This document shows, one piece after another, positions 17,056 through 23,645 of a stretch of DNA of 37,212 bases (positions are counted from its first letter, which is position 1; every line of letters begins with the position of its first letter). The stretch is from the NCBI GenBank assembly GCA_001818235.1, contig MHJY01000044.1, positions 1 through 37,212 on the forward strand, written 5' to 3'. Both the position numbers and the translations under genes were made by a program. The notes under the pieces were generated by a model that saw nothing but the letters and a program-made list of their open reading frames with translations, was not told the origin of the DNA and did not search any database. This DNA comes from Candidatus Jacksonbacteria bacterium RIFOXYB2_FULL_44_15. Its GTDB lineage: Bacteria; Patescibacteriota; Patescibacteriia; UBA9629.

Positions 17056-17181
17056 AAAGTCGCAAAAAAAATGAACCCTCCAAAATTTTCTACTGAAAAC
17101 TTAGGCGGGTAAAGAGTGTTGTCTATATAATGTGTATTTTTTGACTCCTCTTCCATTAATTTTGCGCGGGAGAGGATTTTT
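17056..17181 (+). ncRNA. Candidate small structured RNA A
   Basis: It begins AAGTCGCAAAAAAAA and ends in an intrinsic terminator: TCCTCTTCC (17146-17154), 13-nt loop, GGGAGAGGA (17168-17176), then T5. AGTC-AAAAAA near the 5' end can also pair with TTTTTTGACT (17137-17146), which overlaps the terminator's 5' arm. A 36-bp palindrome (17075-17110) is embedded. No gene follows before the 3' end of hicA, which is antisense. It shares its promoter type, first 13 nt and layout with the RNA at 29231-29344. A 13-codon ORF at 17071 lacks an SD and is not called. Confidence 0.55.
17075..17110. repeat. 36-bp ACCCGCC...GGCGGGT palindrome family, copy 1
   Basis: Ends ACCCTCC and GGCGGGT flank AAAATTTTCTACTGAAAACTT-type sequence. 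A nearly identical 36-bp copy is at 29789-29824, and related ones lie at 23480-23518, 29629-29686 and 30123-30154. Confidence 0.75.
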
Positions 17182-17383
17182 GTTCTCTCCAAGGTAATCG
17201 CTTCTACTGTGCCACAACCAGCAGGGCGAGTGCCTAAAAATACTTATTTTGACGCTAATTTTAGGGGCCATGCCCCGCACCAATTCTTAAAAAAAGCTTT
17301 GACTGGCCGATAAGCAAAGCCGAAGGCGACTTCGCGCATGTAACGCTTTAAATTTATTGATGTTAATGGAATTTGGTGTGGGG

Positions 17384-17416
17384 TTGACTATATTATAGCA
17401 AAGTGATATAATATAG
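17384..17416 (+). promoter_or_regulatory. Promoter with built-in palindromic operator, pointing antisense into hicA
   Basis: TTGACT (17384-17389), 17 nt, TATAAT (17407-17412). CTATATTAT (17388-17396) and ATAATATAG (17408-17416) are a perfect 9-bp inverted repeat spanning the spacer and -10. The transcript would start near 17419 and run antisense to hicA and hicB. I see no ORF it could serve. The stretch 17182-17383 has no recognisable gene; it contains CCTAAAATTAGCG-type hairpin sequence only. Confidence 0.65.
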
Positions 17417-17444
17417 CCATCATTAAAAATCTCATTTGACAAAC

Positions 17445-17465
17445 AAAAAAGCCCGTGTTATGGGC
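17445..17465 (-). terminator. Intrinsic terminator after hicA
   Basis: On the minus strand GCCC-ATAACAC-GGGC is followed by T6, starting 11 nt after the hicA stop. It closes the vapB - vapC - ORF - hicB - hicA operon. Confidence 0.8.
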
Positions 17466-17475
17466 AAAAGAGTAA

Positions 17476-17706
17476 TTATTTGATTAAATCGATTAAGTAT
17501 TCTTCTGTCCAACTAGCTTGATCCAGTATATTTTTCAAAGTTTTCCGGCGAAAACTGTCGCTAGGATCATGCATTGGCAGAATAACCACGCAATTATTTT
17601 TGACAAACATTTTATGACTGCCTCTTTGGTGGGCGACAAAAAAGCCATCTTTCAAAAGGGCTTTCTCCAATTTACGGGCAGTAATCGAATGTAATTTAGA
17701 GTGCAT
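17476..17706 (-). CDS. hicA: HicA-family mRNA interferase toxin
   Basis: The 76-aa product is a double-stranded-RNA-binding-like HicA (YcfA) fold: SITARKLEKALLKDGF, then GSHKMF with the catalytic His, VVILPMHDPSD and RRKTLKNILDQ. It would cleave mRNA when not bound by HicB. It overlaps hicB by 11 nt, as the last gene of the TA operon, and an intrinsic terminator follows. Confidence 0.9.
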   Translation of the reverse strand: MHSKLHSITARKLEKALLKDGFFVAHQRGSHKMFVKNNCVVILPMHDPSDSFRRKTLKNILDQASWTEEYLIDLIK

Positions 17707-17962
17707 CTTTCAGGGAAACGACCATGGCTGGTTGTGTTAATTCTCGAAGATACTTTTTCTGCCGAAGAAATAGTAAAGCGTATTTATTTTTATCTAGCCG
17801 CTCCCAACCTTCTAAGTAACACAAAACTGCCTCTTTAATGTTTTGATAGGCTTCGTCGTAGGTTTTGCCCCAGCTAATACAGCCGGGCAACGCGGGACAA
17901 GACGCAGTAAAAACATCTTCATCTTTTTCTATAACAAGTTGTAGTAAAATTTGTTTAGCCAT
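17696..17962 (-). CDS. hicB: HicB-family antitoxin
   Basis: The 88-residue product (start at 17962; an upstream in-frame Met at 17992 is less likely because it lies within the preceding ORF) shows the partial RNase-H-like HicB fold: LVIEKDEDVFTASCPALPGC, SWGKTYDEAYQNIKEA. The tail has no clear DNA-binding domain, so autoregulation may depend on another operon member. It precedes hicA, the reverse of the E. coli order but common elsewhere. Confidence 0.88.
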   Translation of the reverse strand: MAKQILLQLVIEKDEDVFTASCPALPGCISWGKTYDEAYQNIKEAVLCYLEGWERLDKNKYALLFLRQKKYLRELTQPAMVVSLKDAL

Positions 17963-17969
17963 ATAAATT

Positions 17970-18107
17970 TTACACACTGTTGGTGCGGGCATGATATTTA
18001 TTTAGTGCTTCGGCGGAAAATCGGGCTATAATAGTCTGCCCATCTGCCAATTCTGCCTCTCCTTGGGCGATAATTGTGTCTATAGACTGTTGAGTTGATC
18101 TTGTCAT
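17970..18107 (-). CDS. 45-aa ORF, possible antitoxin fragment, between vapC and hicB
   Basis: The ORF reads MTRSTQQSIDTIIAQGEAEL and continues ADGQTIIARFSAEALNKYHA. Its ATG overlaps the vapC stop as ATGA, and it ends 7 nt before hicB, so it sits in the operon as if translated by coupling. The LADGQTI...SAEAL pattern is vaguely like small addiction-module antitoxins (A-x-G-R-T-x-S-x-E-E), but this is weak. It may be a remnant of a third antitoxin. Confidence 0.5.
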   Translation of the reverse strand: MTRSTQQSIDTIIAQGEAELADGQTIIARFSAEALNKYHARTNSV

Positions 18108-18508
18108 AATACGCTGGAAATCAATTTTAAATTTGGAATCTTAGAAAAGTGTCTGGTGTTTTGGGTAATCAGCATTGCTTGATTAATTACTGTGGTAGCG
18201 GCGATTAGAGCATCTAGTAATGGCACTTCAAAATCCCGAGTATATTTGCCGGCTAATTCTGCTATATCTGCCGTCACCGGCACTAGTGTAAAAAAATTAA
18301 AAAGCGCATTGATCTTTATCTGCTGTTTTACAATCTTAGAGCTACGACCAGCAAATACCTCAGCCTTGCTAATTACCGAAACCATAAAAACAGCGCTGTT
18401 AACAGCTAAGGGCGATAAGACATCAAAAAGATTACAAAATTTTCGCAGATGGTTAATGAGCATATCCGTATCAACGAGATAAATTTTGCCACCGCCGGTT
18501 ATTGCCAT
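18104..18508 (-). CDS. vapC: VapC-like PIN-domain ribonuclease toxin
   Basis: PIN-domain acidic residues are visible: D13 or D15 in YLVDTDMLINHLR, the Glu of SKAEVFAG, the Asp of VPLLDALIAATT and the TQNTRHFSKIPNL end. Length (134 aa) is typical. It would be a Mg-dependent endoribonuclease on tRNA or rRNA. It overlaps the preceding antitoxin gene by 10 nt and the next small ORF by 4 nt. Confidence 0.9.
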   Translation of the reverse strand: MAITGGGKIYLVDTDMLINHLRKFCNLFDVLSPLAVNSAVFMVSVISKAEVFAGRSSKIVKQQIKINALFNFFTLVPVTADIAELAGKYTRDFEVPLLDALIAATTVINQAMLITQNTRHFSKIPNLKLISSVL

Positions 18509-18768
18509 AACTGCTTAACCCTGATATCAGCTTTGTCCCTTAGCTGCCTAACATATCTAACTCCTTCTGGAATATCGGTTATTAGGCCATACGTTTTATT
18601 TAAAACCGCTTTCATCCTGGCCTTATAATCTGTTGTTGGTTGCTCTAGCGGAATAAGTTGAAGAATAACTTTATAGCTGGAGTAGTCACCGGTGTAAGGC
18701 AACTCTTGCTCCAGGAATAAAGCCTTCTTGGCTCTGCTATATTGGGCGATAGTAGTGATAGTTTGCAT
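18499..18768 (-). CDS. Probable antitoxin partner of the PIN toxin
   Basis: I do not recognise the family of this 89-aa basic protein. Its role is inferred from position: first gene of the operon, 10-nt overlap with vapC, usual antitoxin size. The MQTITTIAQYSRAKKALF start could be a short DNA-binding segment, and the Tyr/Lys-rich C-terminus could wrap the toxin. Its promoter (18777-18805) is back to back with that of the TerY-P leader. Confidence 0.7.
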   Translation of the reverse strand: MQTITTIAQYSRAKKALFLEQELPYTGDYSSYKVILQLIPLEQPTTDYKARMKAVLNKTYGLITDIPEGVRYVRQLRDKADIRVKQLWQ

Positions 18769-18776
18769 ATAAATTT

Positions 18777-18805
18777 ACTATAATTCATTTAATTAGTTAG
18801 GACAA
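18777..18805 (-). promoter_or_regulatory. Promoter of the vapBC-hicBA operon
   Basis: Minus strand TTGTCC, 17 nt, TATAGT. Its -35 lies 2 nt from the -35 of the plus-strand promoter at 18808, so the two must compete for polymerase. Confidence 0.6.
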
Positions 18806-18807
18806 TA

Positions 18808-18836
18808 TTGACATAAATATAATAAAATGATATAAT
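18808..18836 (+). promoter_or_regulatory. Consensus promoter of the structured leader / vWA gene
   Basis: TTGACA (18808-18813), exactly 17 nt, TATAAT (18831-18836): a perfect sigma70 consensus. Transcription should start near 18843, 9 nt before the first helix of the structured RNA. Confidence 0.85.
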
Positions 18837-18842
18837 ACACTT

Positions 18843-19010
18843 ATTCTTTCGCTGAAATTAAAGGATGGAAAAATACAGGCTTTCTTCCCCCTTGCATTAA
18901 AAATAAGGCGGCAAAAGCCAAAATCCATCTACTATTCGTGAGGGAGGAGGGTAAATCCTCCTCCCCACACGATTCCTTCCTTTAACTTCAGCAAAAGCTG
19001 AAGAATTGTT
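18843..19010 (+). ncRNA. Structured leader RNA with three-way junction and competing hairpin
   Basis: Helices read directly: P1 GCTGAAATTAAAGG (18851-18864) with CCTTTAACTTCAGC (18979-18992), one mismatch; P2 TGGA/TCCA (18866-18869/18924-18927) leading to P3 GGCTTT/AAAGCC (18878-18883/18914-18919); P4 CGTG-GGGAGGAGG (18937-18950) with CCTCCTCCC-CACG (18957-18971). The 3' arm of P1 (CTTCAGC, 18986-18992) can instead pair with GCTGAAG (18997-19003) over an AAAA loop, so the two folds exclude each other. It is the 5' end of the vWA transcript or a free RNA; there is no T-run after the second hairpin. It does not resemble tmRNA, RNase P, 6S or SRP RNA as far as I can see. Confidence 0.6.
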
Positions 19011-19102
19011 CTTTACAATATTATCTCGCCCAAGCCCCGTGAGGGTGTAAGCGGATAAATTATATTAGCGCAGATTAAATTAAGTGCTTTCTTCCTATTG
19101 GA

Positions 19103-19299
19103 ATCAAAGCAGCTTTGATCGCGGCCCGGCGCATGTTTGGAATTTTTAATTTTTAATTTGTAATTTTTATTGAATGTTTAATGACTTAATTTCTAATTTA
19201 AAAATTTAACATTAGAAATTAAATAGAAATTAAGAATTAGAAATTAAAAATTTTCCAGGCCTTTGCCGGGGCTCGATCAAAGCAGTTTATTGCTTTGAT
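19103..19299. repeat. Long fold-back inverted repeat in the leader
   Basis: CTTTGATCGCGGCCCGGC (19113-19130) pairs with GCCGGGGCTCGATCAAAG (19265-19282), 16 of 18 positions. Inside, GGAATTTTTAATTTTTAATT (from 19139) faces AATTAAAAATTTTCC (to 19256), so nearly the whole 180 bp can fold back. Smaller palindromes ATCAAAGC-A-GCTTTGAT (19103-19119) and ATCAAAGCA/TGCTTTGAT (19276-19299) sit at both ends. No ORF is inside. It may be a MITE-like insertion or part of the leader. A further hairpin GCACC/GGTGC (19313-19326) precedes the SD. Confidence 0.65.
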
Positions 19300-19361
19300 G
19301 TTTTCGCAAAGCGCACCAAAATGGTGCAAATATTAGTTACTACTCTTTTAGGAGGTACACC

Positions 19362-20210
19362 ATGTACACAGCTGAAATTTCTAGAAACAACCCTGCTAGT
19401 GCAATTTTTCTATTAGACAGATCTGGTTCAATGGATGAACTAATCGCTGGAGGGCAAATAACCAAAGCCCAAGCTGTCGCAGACGCTGTTAATAAATTGC
19501 TCCAAAATTTAGTTATTAAATGTTCCAAGGGAGATGACGTCAGAAATTATTTTGACGTCGGAGTTATAGGATATGGCATGCAAACAGCTCCAGCCGTCGG
19601 TCCAATTTTCACAGGCGCGCTCGCGGGAAAAACTTTGGTCACGATCAGTGACATCGCAACAAACCCTGCTAGGCTCGTAGAGCGAACAAAAAAGGTATCT
19701 GACGGAGACGGCGGGTTAGTTGACTCAATTGTCAAATCACCAATCTGGTTCGAACCAGCGAGTGAGGGTGGTACGCCCATGACAGAAGCATTTGGTTTTT
19801 TAAAAACCATAATTGAACCCTGGATCCAACAGCATCAGCAAGCATTCCCTCCAATTGTCATTCACGTTTCTGACGGAAACTCCACAGATGGGGACCCGAG
19901 TCAAGCTGCTAAGAATGTGCAGTCTTTAACGACTACTGATGGTGGAGTTCTTATTTTTAACTGCAACATCTCTAGCTTGGGTGGTAATAGTGTGCTCTTT
20001 CCTAGCTCAACCGCAGGCATAAGTGACCCATTTGCTGAAATGTTATTCAACATTTCGTCTGTTCTGCCAGAGCCCATGGCAAAGGCTGCAAACACTGAAG
20101 GTTTCAAAATCGAACCAGGTGCTAGGGGCTTTGCCTATCAAGCCGACCTCGTCGAACTAATTCAGTTTATAGACATAGGGACTAAACCTGCACAAACAAA
20201 TCTGCGCTAA
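19362..20210 (+). CDS. TerY-like von Willebrand factor A domain protein
   Basis: The 282-aa vWA protein has the MIDAS D-x-S-G-S in FLLDRSGSMDE (residues 19-23), a Thr in the GGTPMTEAFGF loop and the third motif HVSDGNSTDGDP. No signal peptide or transmembrane helix is seen, so it is cytoplasmic. In TerY-P systems such a protein is the phosphorylated partner of the kinase and PP2C encoded next. AGGAGGT sits 7 nt before the ATG, a strong SD of a kind missing from the core genes here. A leader of about 500 nt precedes it, and hairpins separate it from the PP2C gene. Confidence 0.87.
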   Translation: MYTAEISRNNPASAIFLLDRSGSMDELIAGGQITKAQAVADAVNKLLQNLVIKCSKGDDVRNYFDVGVIGYGMQTAPAVGPIFTGALAGKTLVTISDIATNPARLVERTKKVSDGDGGLVDSIVKSPIWFEPASEGGTPMTEAFGFLKTIIEPWIQQHQQAFPPIVIHVSDGNSTDGDPSQAAKNVQSLTTTDGGVLIFNCNISSLGGNSVLFPSSTAGISDPFAEMLFNISSVLPEPMAKAANTEGFKIEPGARGFAYQADLVELIQFIDIGTKPAQTNLR

Positions 20211-20222
20211 ACGCACAACAAC

Positions 20223-20289
20223 CGGTGTGTGATGGTAAAAAATCATCAAAATCAAAAAATCTCATGACGCAAAAAATCATCACACACCG
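20223..20289 (+). terminator. Hairpin after the vWA gene, possible terminator
   Basis: CGGTGTGTGATG (20223-20234) and CATCACACACCG (20278-20289) form a perfect 12-bp stem; TCTTCTCTTCTTTTT follows. The large loop and late U-tract make it a moderate terminator. Confidence 0.55.
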
Positions 20290-20319
20290 CGTCTCTTCTC
20301 TTCTTTTTATAAGTATAAG

Positions 20320-20357
20320 GGATTCCTCGACTTCGCTCCGCTCCGCTCGGAATGACA
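20320..20357. repeat. REP-like element
   Basis: GGATTCCTCGACTTCGCTCC ending CTCGGAATGACAA: the common GATTCC...GGAATGACA palindrome family. Another copy with the same arms is at 34265-34302. Confidence 0.75.
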
Positions 20358-20374
20358 ATTGGGAGTCAGGCTCG

Positions 20375-20442
20375 TTTTTTAAGGATTGATATGATATGAG
20401 TATAATACACGATAGTCATATCATACCAGTCCTTATTTTTTT
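20375..20442 (+). terminator. Bidirectional intrinsic terminator before the PP2C gene
   Basis: AAGGA...TATGATATGA (20381-20399) pairs with TCATATCATA...TCCTT (20416-20434) with a 4x4 internal loop, and is followed by a T7 run; T6 lies on the other side. It suggests that the PP2C-kinase pair is a separate transcript. Between it and the PP2C start are hairpins TTGTC/GACAA and AAGTTTC/GAAACTT. Confidence 0.65.
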
Positions 20443-20523
20443 AAGGAAACCTGGAGTTACTAATTTGTCCTTTGACAAGTTTCTTTGATTAGAAACTTAA
20501 TATAAAAAACGGAGGTAAATTCG

Positions 20524-21270
20524 ATGAAAGTCGAAATCAGATCTTTTTATGTACAGAAATTGGGCAACAAACTGGAAGAATTTGAAGATGCGTTTGATTA
20601 CAAACTAACCCCAGACAATCTGCTACTAGCCATGTCTGATGGCGCCACCGAAGCGAGTTTTTCTCGCGAATGGGCGCAAATTCTGACCCACGGTTTTATT
20701 AATGAAAAAGTCCATTGTTGGAAAAGAAATTTCCGAAAAAGAGAAAAAAACATAACCGATTGGCTAAAAGTGCTACAAAAAACATGGCACGCCGGAATTG
20801 ACTTTAAAAAATTACAATGGTTTGCCGTTGACAAGGTTAGTAAAGGAGCATTCGCATCGCTCCTCGGTTTAAGACTGACTCTTAAAACAGGTTATTGGCA
20901 GGCATTAGCTGTCGGAGATACAAATTTATTCGTTATTAGAAACGACAAAATGATCTTATCTTGGCCATTAACCATGCATGAGGAATTTGGATCAACGCCG
21001 GTAATAGTTGGGTCAAACCCTGCACAGAATGAATTGTCATTAAGCGCTATTAAAACCGCACACGGAAAAATACAAGCCGGTGATATATTTATCATCGCCA
21101 CGGACGCAATAAGCGATTTAATAGTCAGAAGTTACAAAAACTCATGGCAAGAAATTGCCGGCATTAGTTCGCAAACAGAATTCGAAAGTTTCGTTAGCCA
21201 AATGCGCTCTCAAAAAGAGCTTAAAAATGACGACACGACATTGGTCATCGTCAAAATAGAGGAGGTATGA
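20524..21270 (+). CDS. PP2C-family serine/threonine phosphatase
   Basis: A single-domain, 248-aa PP2C: EDAF near residue 20, LAMSDGATE (Mg-binding Asp), ASLLGLRL with ALAVGDTNLFVIR, IIATDAISDL (second metal Asp) and a closing KNDDTTLVIVKI. No membrane segment. In TerY-P triads it reverses phosphorylation by the neighbouring kinase. CGGAGGT 9 nt upstream is a strong SD. Its stop is 3 nt before the kinase start, whose SD (GAGGAGGT) lies inside this gene, implying coupled translation. Confidence 0.9.
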   Translation: MKVEIRSFYVQKLGNKLEEFEDAFDYKLTPDNLLLAMSDGATEASFSREWAQILTHGFINEKVHCWKRNFRKREKNITDWLKVLQKTWHAGIDFKKLQWFAVDKVSKGAFASLLGLRLTLKTGYWQALAVGDTNLFVIRNDKMILSWPLTMHEEFGSTPVIVGSNPAQNELSLSAIKTAHGKIQAGDIFIIATDAISDLIVRSYKNSWQEIAGISSQTEFESFVSQMRSQKELKNDDTTLVIVKIEEV

Positions 21271-21273
21271 CAA

Positions 21274-23310
21274 ATGCCTTGGCCATCGGGAAGCGACTAT
21301 CAAACCGCGGTGCAAAATCCCCAGACCGCATTTAAAGTTCCGAAGTTACAGAAGTGTACACCCAGGATGGGAAAAATGGGGATGCCCTGGGTTGCGAGTG
21401 GCAACTTTGCCTCTGTGTATTGTATGGAGGATCCGAGCAGTACGACAAAGTATGCAACCAGAGTATTCAATCGCCCGGTCACTGTGCAAAAAGCACGCTA
21501 TCAAGCGATCAGTGATCACTTGGGTGGCATTTCGCACCCATTTATGGTCGAGTTCGAATTTGTAGAAGAAGGCATATTAGTCGCCGGCACTTGGTACCCA
21601 ATTGTTATCATGGAATGGTGCGAAGGCCCAGATTTTGGGAAATACGTTGAAATAAACGTAAGCAACCCCCAAACCTTACTGTATTCAGCGGCGCAGTTCC
21701 GGGCAGTAATCACTGGATTACAGGGTGCCCATATGGCCCACGGTGATTGCCAACATGGGAACGCAAAAATTATAGCGACCGGTGACATAAAGCTCGTTGA
21801 CTATGACGACTTCTATGTTCCGGCTCTAAAGGGTGAAAAGGCTATCGCATTAGGAATGCCTAATTACCAGCACCCGGCACGGACAGCTGACGACTTTAAC
21901 GAACATGTAGATAACTTTTCCGCAATACTAATCTACATGTCCTTGGGCGCCATCGCAGCAGATAAAACTCTATTTGCCAAATATAATAACGGGGATAATC
22001 TGATTTTAAAAGAGGCCGACTTTAAAGACCTCAACTCCCCAGCTTGGATTGACCTTGCAAAAATTCAAGATCAAGTTGTTAAGGATCTTGTTGACGCCCT
22101 GCGCGACGCCTGCACAAAACCCATCGACCAAGTGCCATGCTTGGAAGATGTAATTAAACAAACCGGTGCGCTCGCTAGAGGCACCAAACCGGCAGTTCAG
22201 CCGCAACAGCAACAGACGACCACCACTACAGGAGGCACTGCCGCAGGAACCACTACAACAGGCACAGGCCAGCAACACCAACCAACCACTGCGCAACCGC
22301 CGCAAATCGCGTTACCAAACGCCAACGTGAACTTTGGACCGCAACGCACCGGCAAGGCAACCGAACAAAAGTTCGAGATCAAGAATACCGGAAACGGAAC
22401 GCTTAATCTCACGTCTGTTACGGTTACTACAGCCGGCTCGCCGTTTAGGGTAAAAGCGTTACCGTCGACCGCAATCGGTTCGAATGGGGCGATGTTGGTA
22501 ACGGTCGAATTCCAGCCACAGACAAAAGGACAGCACAGCGCAGTTGTGGAGGTCATATCAAATGACCCGAACAATAGGACATTGTCTGTTAACTTGTCTG
22601 GCCAAGGTGTGGAGCCGGAAATGATAATTTCGCCAAGAGCGATCGATTTCTCAGGGATGGAGGTTGGACAATCGTTTACCTTAACGGTGAACATTGCCAA
22701 CAATGGTGATGATACACTTGGCAACATCAACATCACCTCCTCTGACCCGTCGTTTGTTGTTGGCACCACCTATCACTCGTCCCTCCCGCCTCGCGACAAC
22801 CAAGATGTTGCAATCACTTTCAACGCAACCCGGCCAGGCGCTACTTCTGCGCAAATCAGAGTTGAAAGTGATGATGCCGTAAAATCTCCGATAACCGTCG
22901 CCGCCACCGCTGATGTGCAACCGCTGCAACCAGTGGTGATCACGTCGATTTGGCCGGTGACGGTCGGACAAGGTGGGACAACCGAGATTGAAATTCACGG
23001 AGAGCACTTGTCTCCGCAAACGCGATTTGATTTTGGAGCCGACGTTCAAAGGGGTGCGATCAAAAGTGTAACCTCAGACACGATGATAGTCGAGGTCAAG
23101 GTTGACGCCGATACCCCGCTCGGTGTGCCGCATACATTGGTCGCCCAGAACCCCGGAACTCCGGTAGCAAAAATGCCGGACGCATTCACAATTGCTGAAC
23201 CGCCGCTCCCACCAGGAATGATGCGGTGCCCGCACTGTAAACGTCCCCGCCCACGACCCACGCCCGCCAATCCTGCAGTGCTCTGTCCCAACTGCGGACG
23301 GACGCCGTAA
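21274..23310 (+). CDS. Atypical protein kinase with ASH-ASH-IPT domains and C-terminal zinc ribbon
   Basis: Residues about 1-300 are a kinase: glycine loop ASGNFASVYC, the beta3 position usually Lys reads YATRVFN (Arg), catalytic loop HGDCQHGNAKI (Asp and Asn kept, Lys replaced by Gln) and VDYDDFYVP in place of DFG. A Gln/Thr/Gly/Pro linker (about 305-345) follows. Two ASH/HYDIN-like beta-sandwiches (about 349-448 and 449-548; VNFGPQRTGK, IDFSGMEVGQ), one IPT/TIG domain (about 552-645) and a zinc ribbon CPHC...CPNC (about 651-675) complete it. There is no membrane segment, so these Ig-like domains are cytoplasmic. The zinc ribbon is typical of TerY-P kinases. GC content looks higher than in neighbours. 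Confidence 0.9.
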   Translation: MPWPSGSDYQTAVQNPQTAFKVPKLQKCTPRMGKMGMPWVASGNFASVYCMEDPSSTTKYATRVFNRPVTVQKARYQAISDHLGGISHPFMVEFEFVEEGILVAGTWYPIVIMEWCEGPDFGKYVEINVSNPQTLLYSAAQFRAVITGLQGAHMAHGDCQHGNAKIIATGDIKLVDYDDFYVPALKGEKAIALGMPNYQHPARTADDFNEHVDNFSAILIYMSLGAIAADKTLFAKYNNGDNLILKEADFKDLNSPAWIDLAKIQDQVVKDLVDALRDACTKPIDQVPCLEDVIKQTGALARGTKPAVQPQQQQTTTTTGGTAAGTTTTGTGQQHQPTTAQPPQIALPNANVNFGPQRTGKATEQKFEIKNTGNGTLNLTSVTVTTAGSPFRVKALPSTAIGSNGAMLVTVEFQPQTKGQHSAVVEVISNDPNNRTLSVNLSGQGVEPEMIISPRAIDFSGMEVGQSFTLTVNIANNGDDTLGNINITSSDPSFVVGTTYHSSLPPRDNQDVAITFNATRPGATSAQIRVESDDAVKSPITVAATADVQPLQPVVITSIWPVTVGQGGTTEIEIHGEHLSPQTRFDFGADVQRGAIKSVTSDTMIVEVKVDADTPLGVPHTLVAQNPGTPVAKMPDAFTIAEPPLPPGMMRCPHCKRPRPRPTPANPAVLCPNCGRTP

Positions 23311-23339
23311 AAAAACTGGTCATTCAGACTGTAAGTCGA

Positions 23340-23518
23340 AGACTATTGTATAGATTTCACCCAGAGGGTGATCAGCCTTTGGCTGACCTCCTTTCGCATG
23401 AATGACAAAAAATAGTCCGAGACTTCGCCACGTTCGCTCTCGAGCGACGTGGTAAAGTCGGAATGACAAAAAAAATAACACCCGCCAAAATCCGCCTCCT
23501 CGGTGGACTTAGACGGGT
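23340..23518. repeat. Nested REP-like palindromes downstream of the kinase gene
   Basis: Three elements follow each other: GATTT...GAATGACA with internal CACCC/GGGTG and TCAGCC/GGCTGA hairpins (23355-23406); GACTT...AAGTC with inner CCACGT/ACGTGG and CGCTC/GAGCG (23422-23458); and an ACCCGCC...GACGGGT copy (23480-23518) with CCGCC/GGTGG inside. No ORF here is convincing. Confidence 0.7.
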
Positions 23519-23520
23519 AA

Positions 23521-23602
23521 AGTTGCTAAATACTAGCGCATGCTTTTCGGAGAAATCATCAAAATTTCTCCACAGCTGCCACATTTAGCAACTTTTTTCT
23601 TT
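23521..23602 (+). terminator. Terminator of the PP2C-kinase transcript
   Basis: AGTTGCTAAA (23521-23530) pairs with TTTAGCAACT (23584-23593), with inner GGAGAAAT/ATTTCTCC (23549-23556/23564-23571), followed by T6CT5. Its 3' arm is part of the 36-bp direct repeat around the SWIM gene. Confidence 0.6.
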
Positions 23603-23611
23603 TTGCTTAAA
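23576..23611. repeat. 36-bp direct repeat, left copy
   Basis: Starts CTGCCACATTTAGCAACTTT and ends TTTTTGCTTAAA; identical over 36 bp to 25431-25466. The two copies flank the SWIM gene exactly. Confidence 0.85.
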
Positions 23612-23645
23612 CTGAAAAAATTAATTAAATCAATGTGTGATGAAA

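Noticed and set aside
17071-17112. 13-codon ORF inside RNA A
   Set aside because: No SD, and it is coded by the dispersed palindrome rather than by unique sequence.
17101-17283. 60-codon minus-strand ORF
   Set aside because: It covers RNA A's terminator, has no SD and shows no recognisable features.
18843-19010. Known RNA (tmRNA, RNase P, 6S, SRP)
   Set aside because: Signature bases such as GAGGAAAGTCC, a tRNA-like acceptor, or GGAAGCAGCC were not found.
22197-22769. 190-codon minus-strand ORF over the kinase gene
   Set aside because: Val/Cys-rich antisense product of the Gln/Thr linker and ASH coding region; not protein-like.
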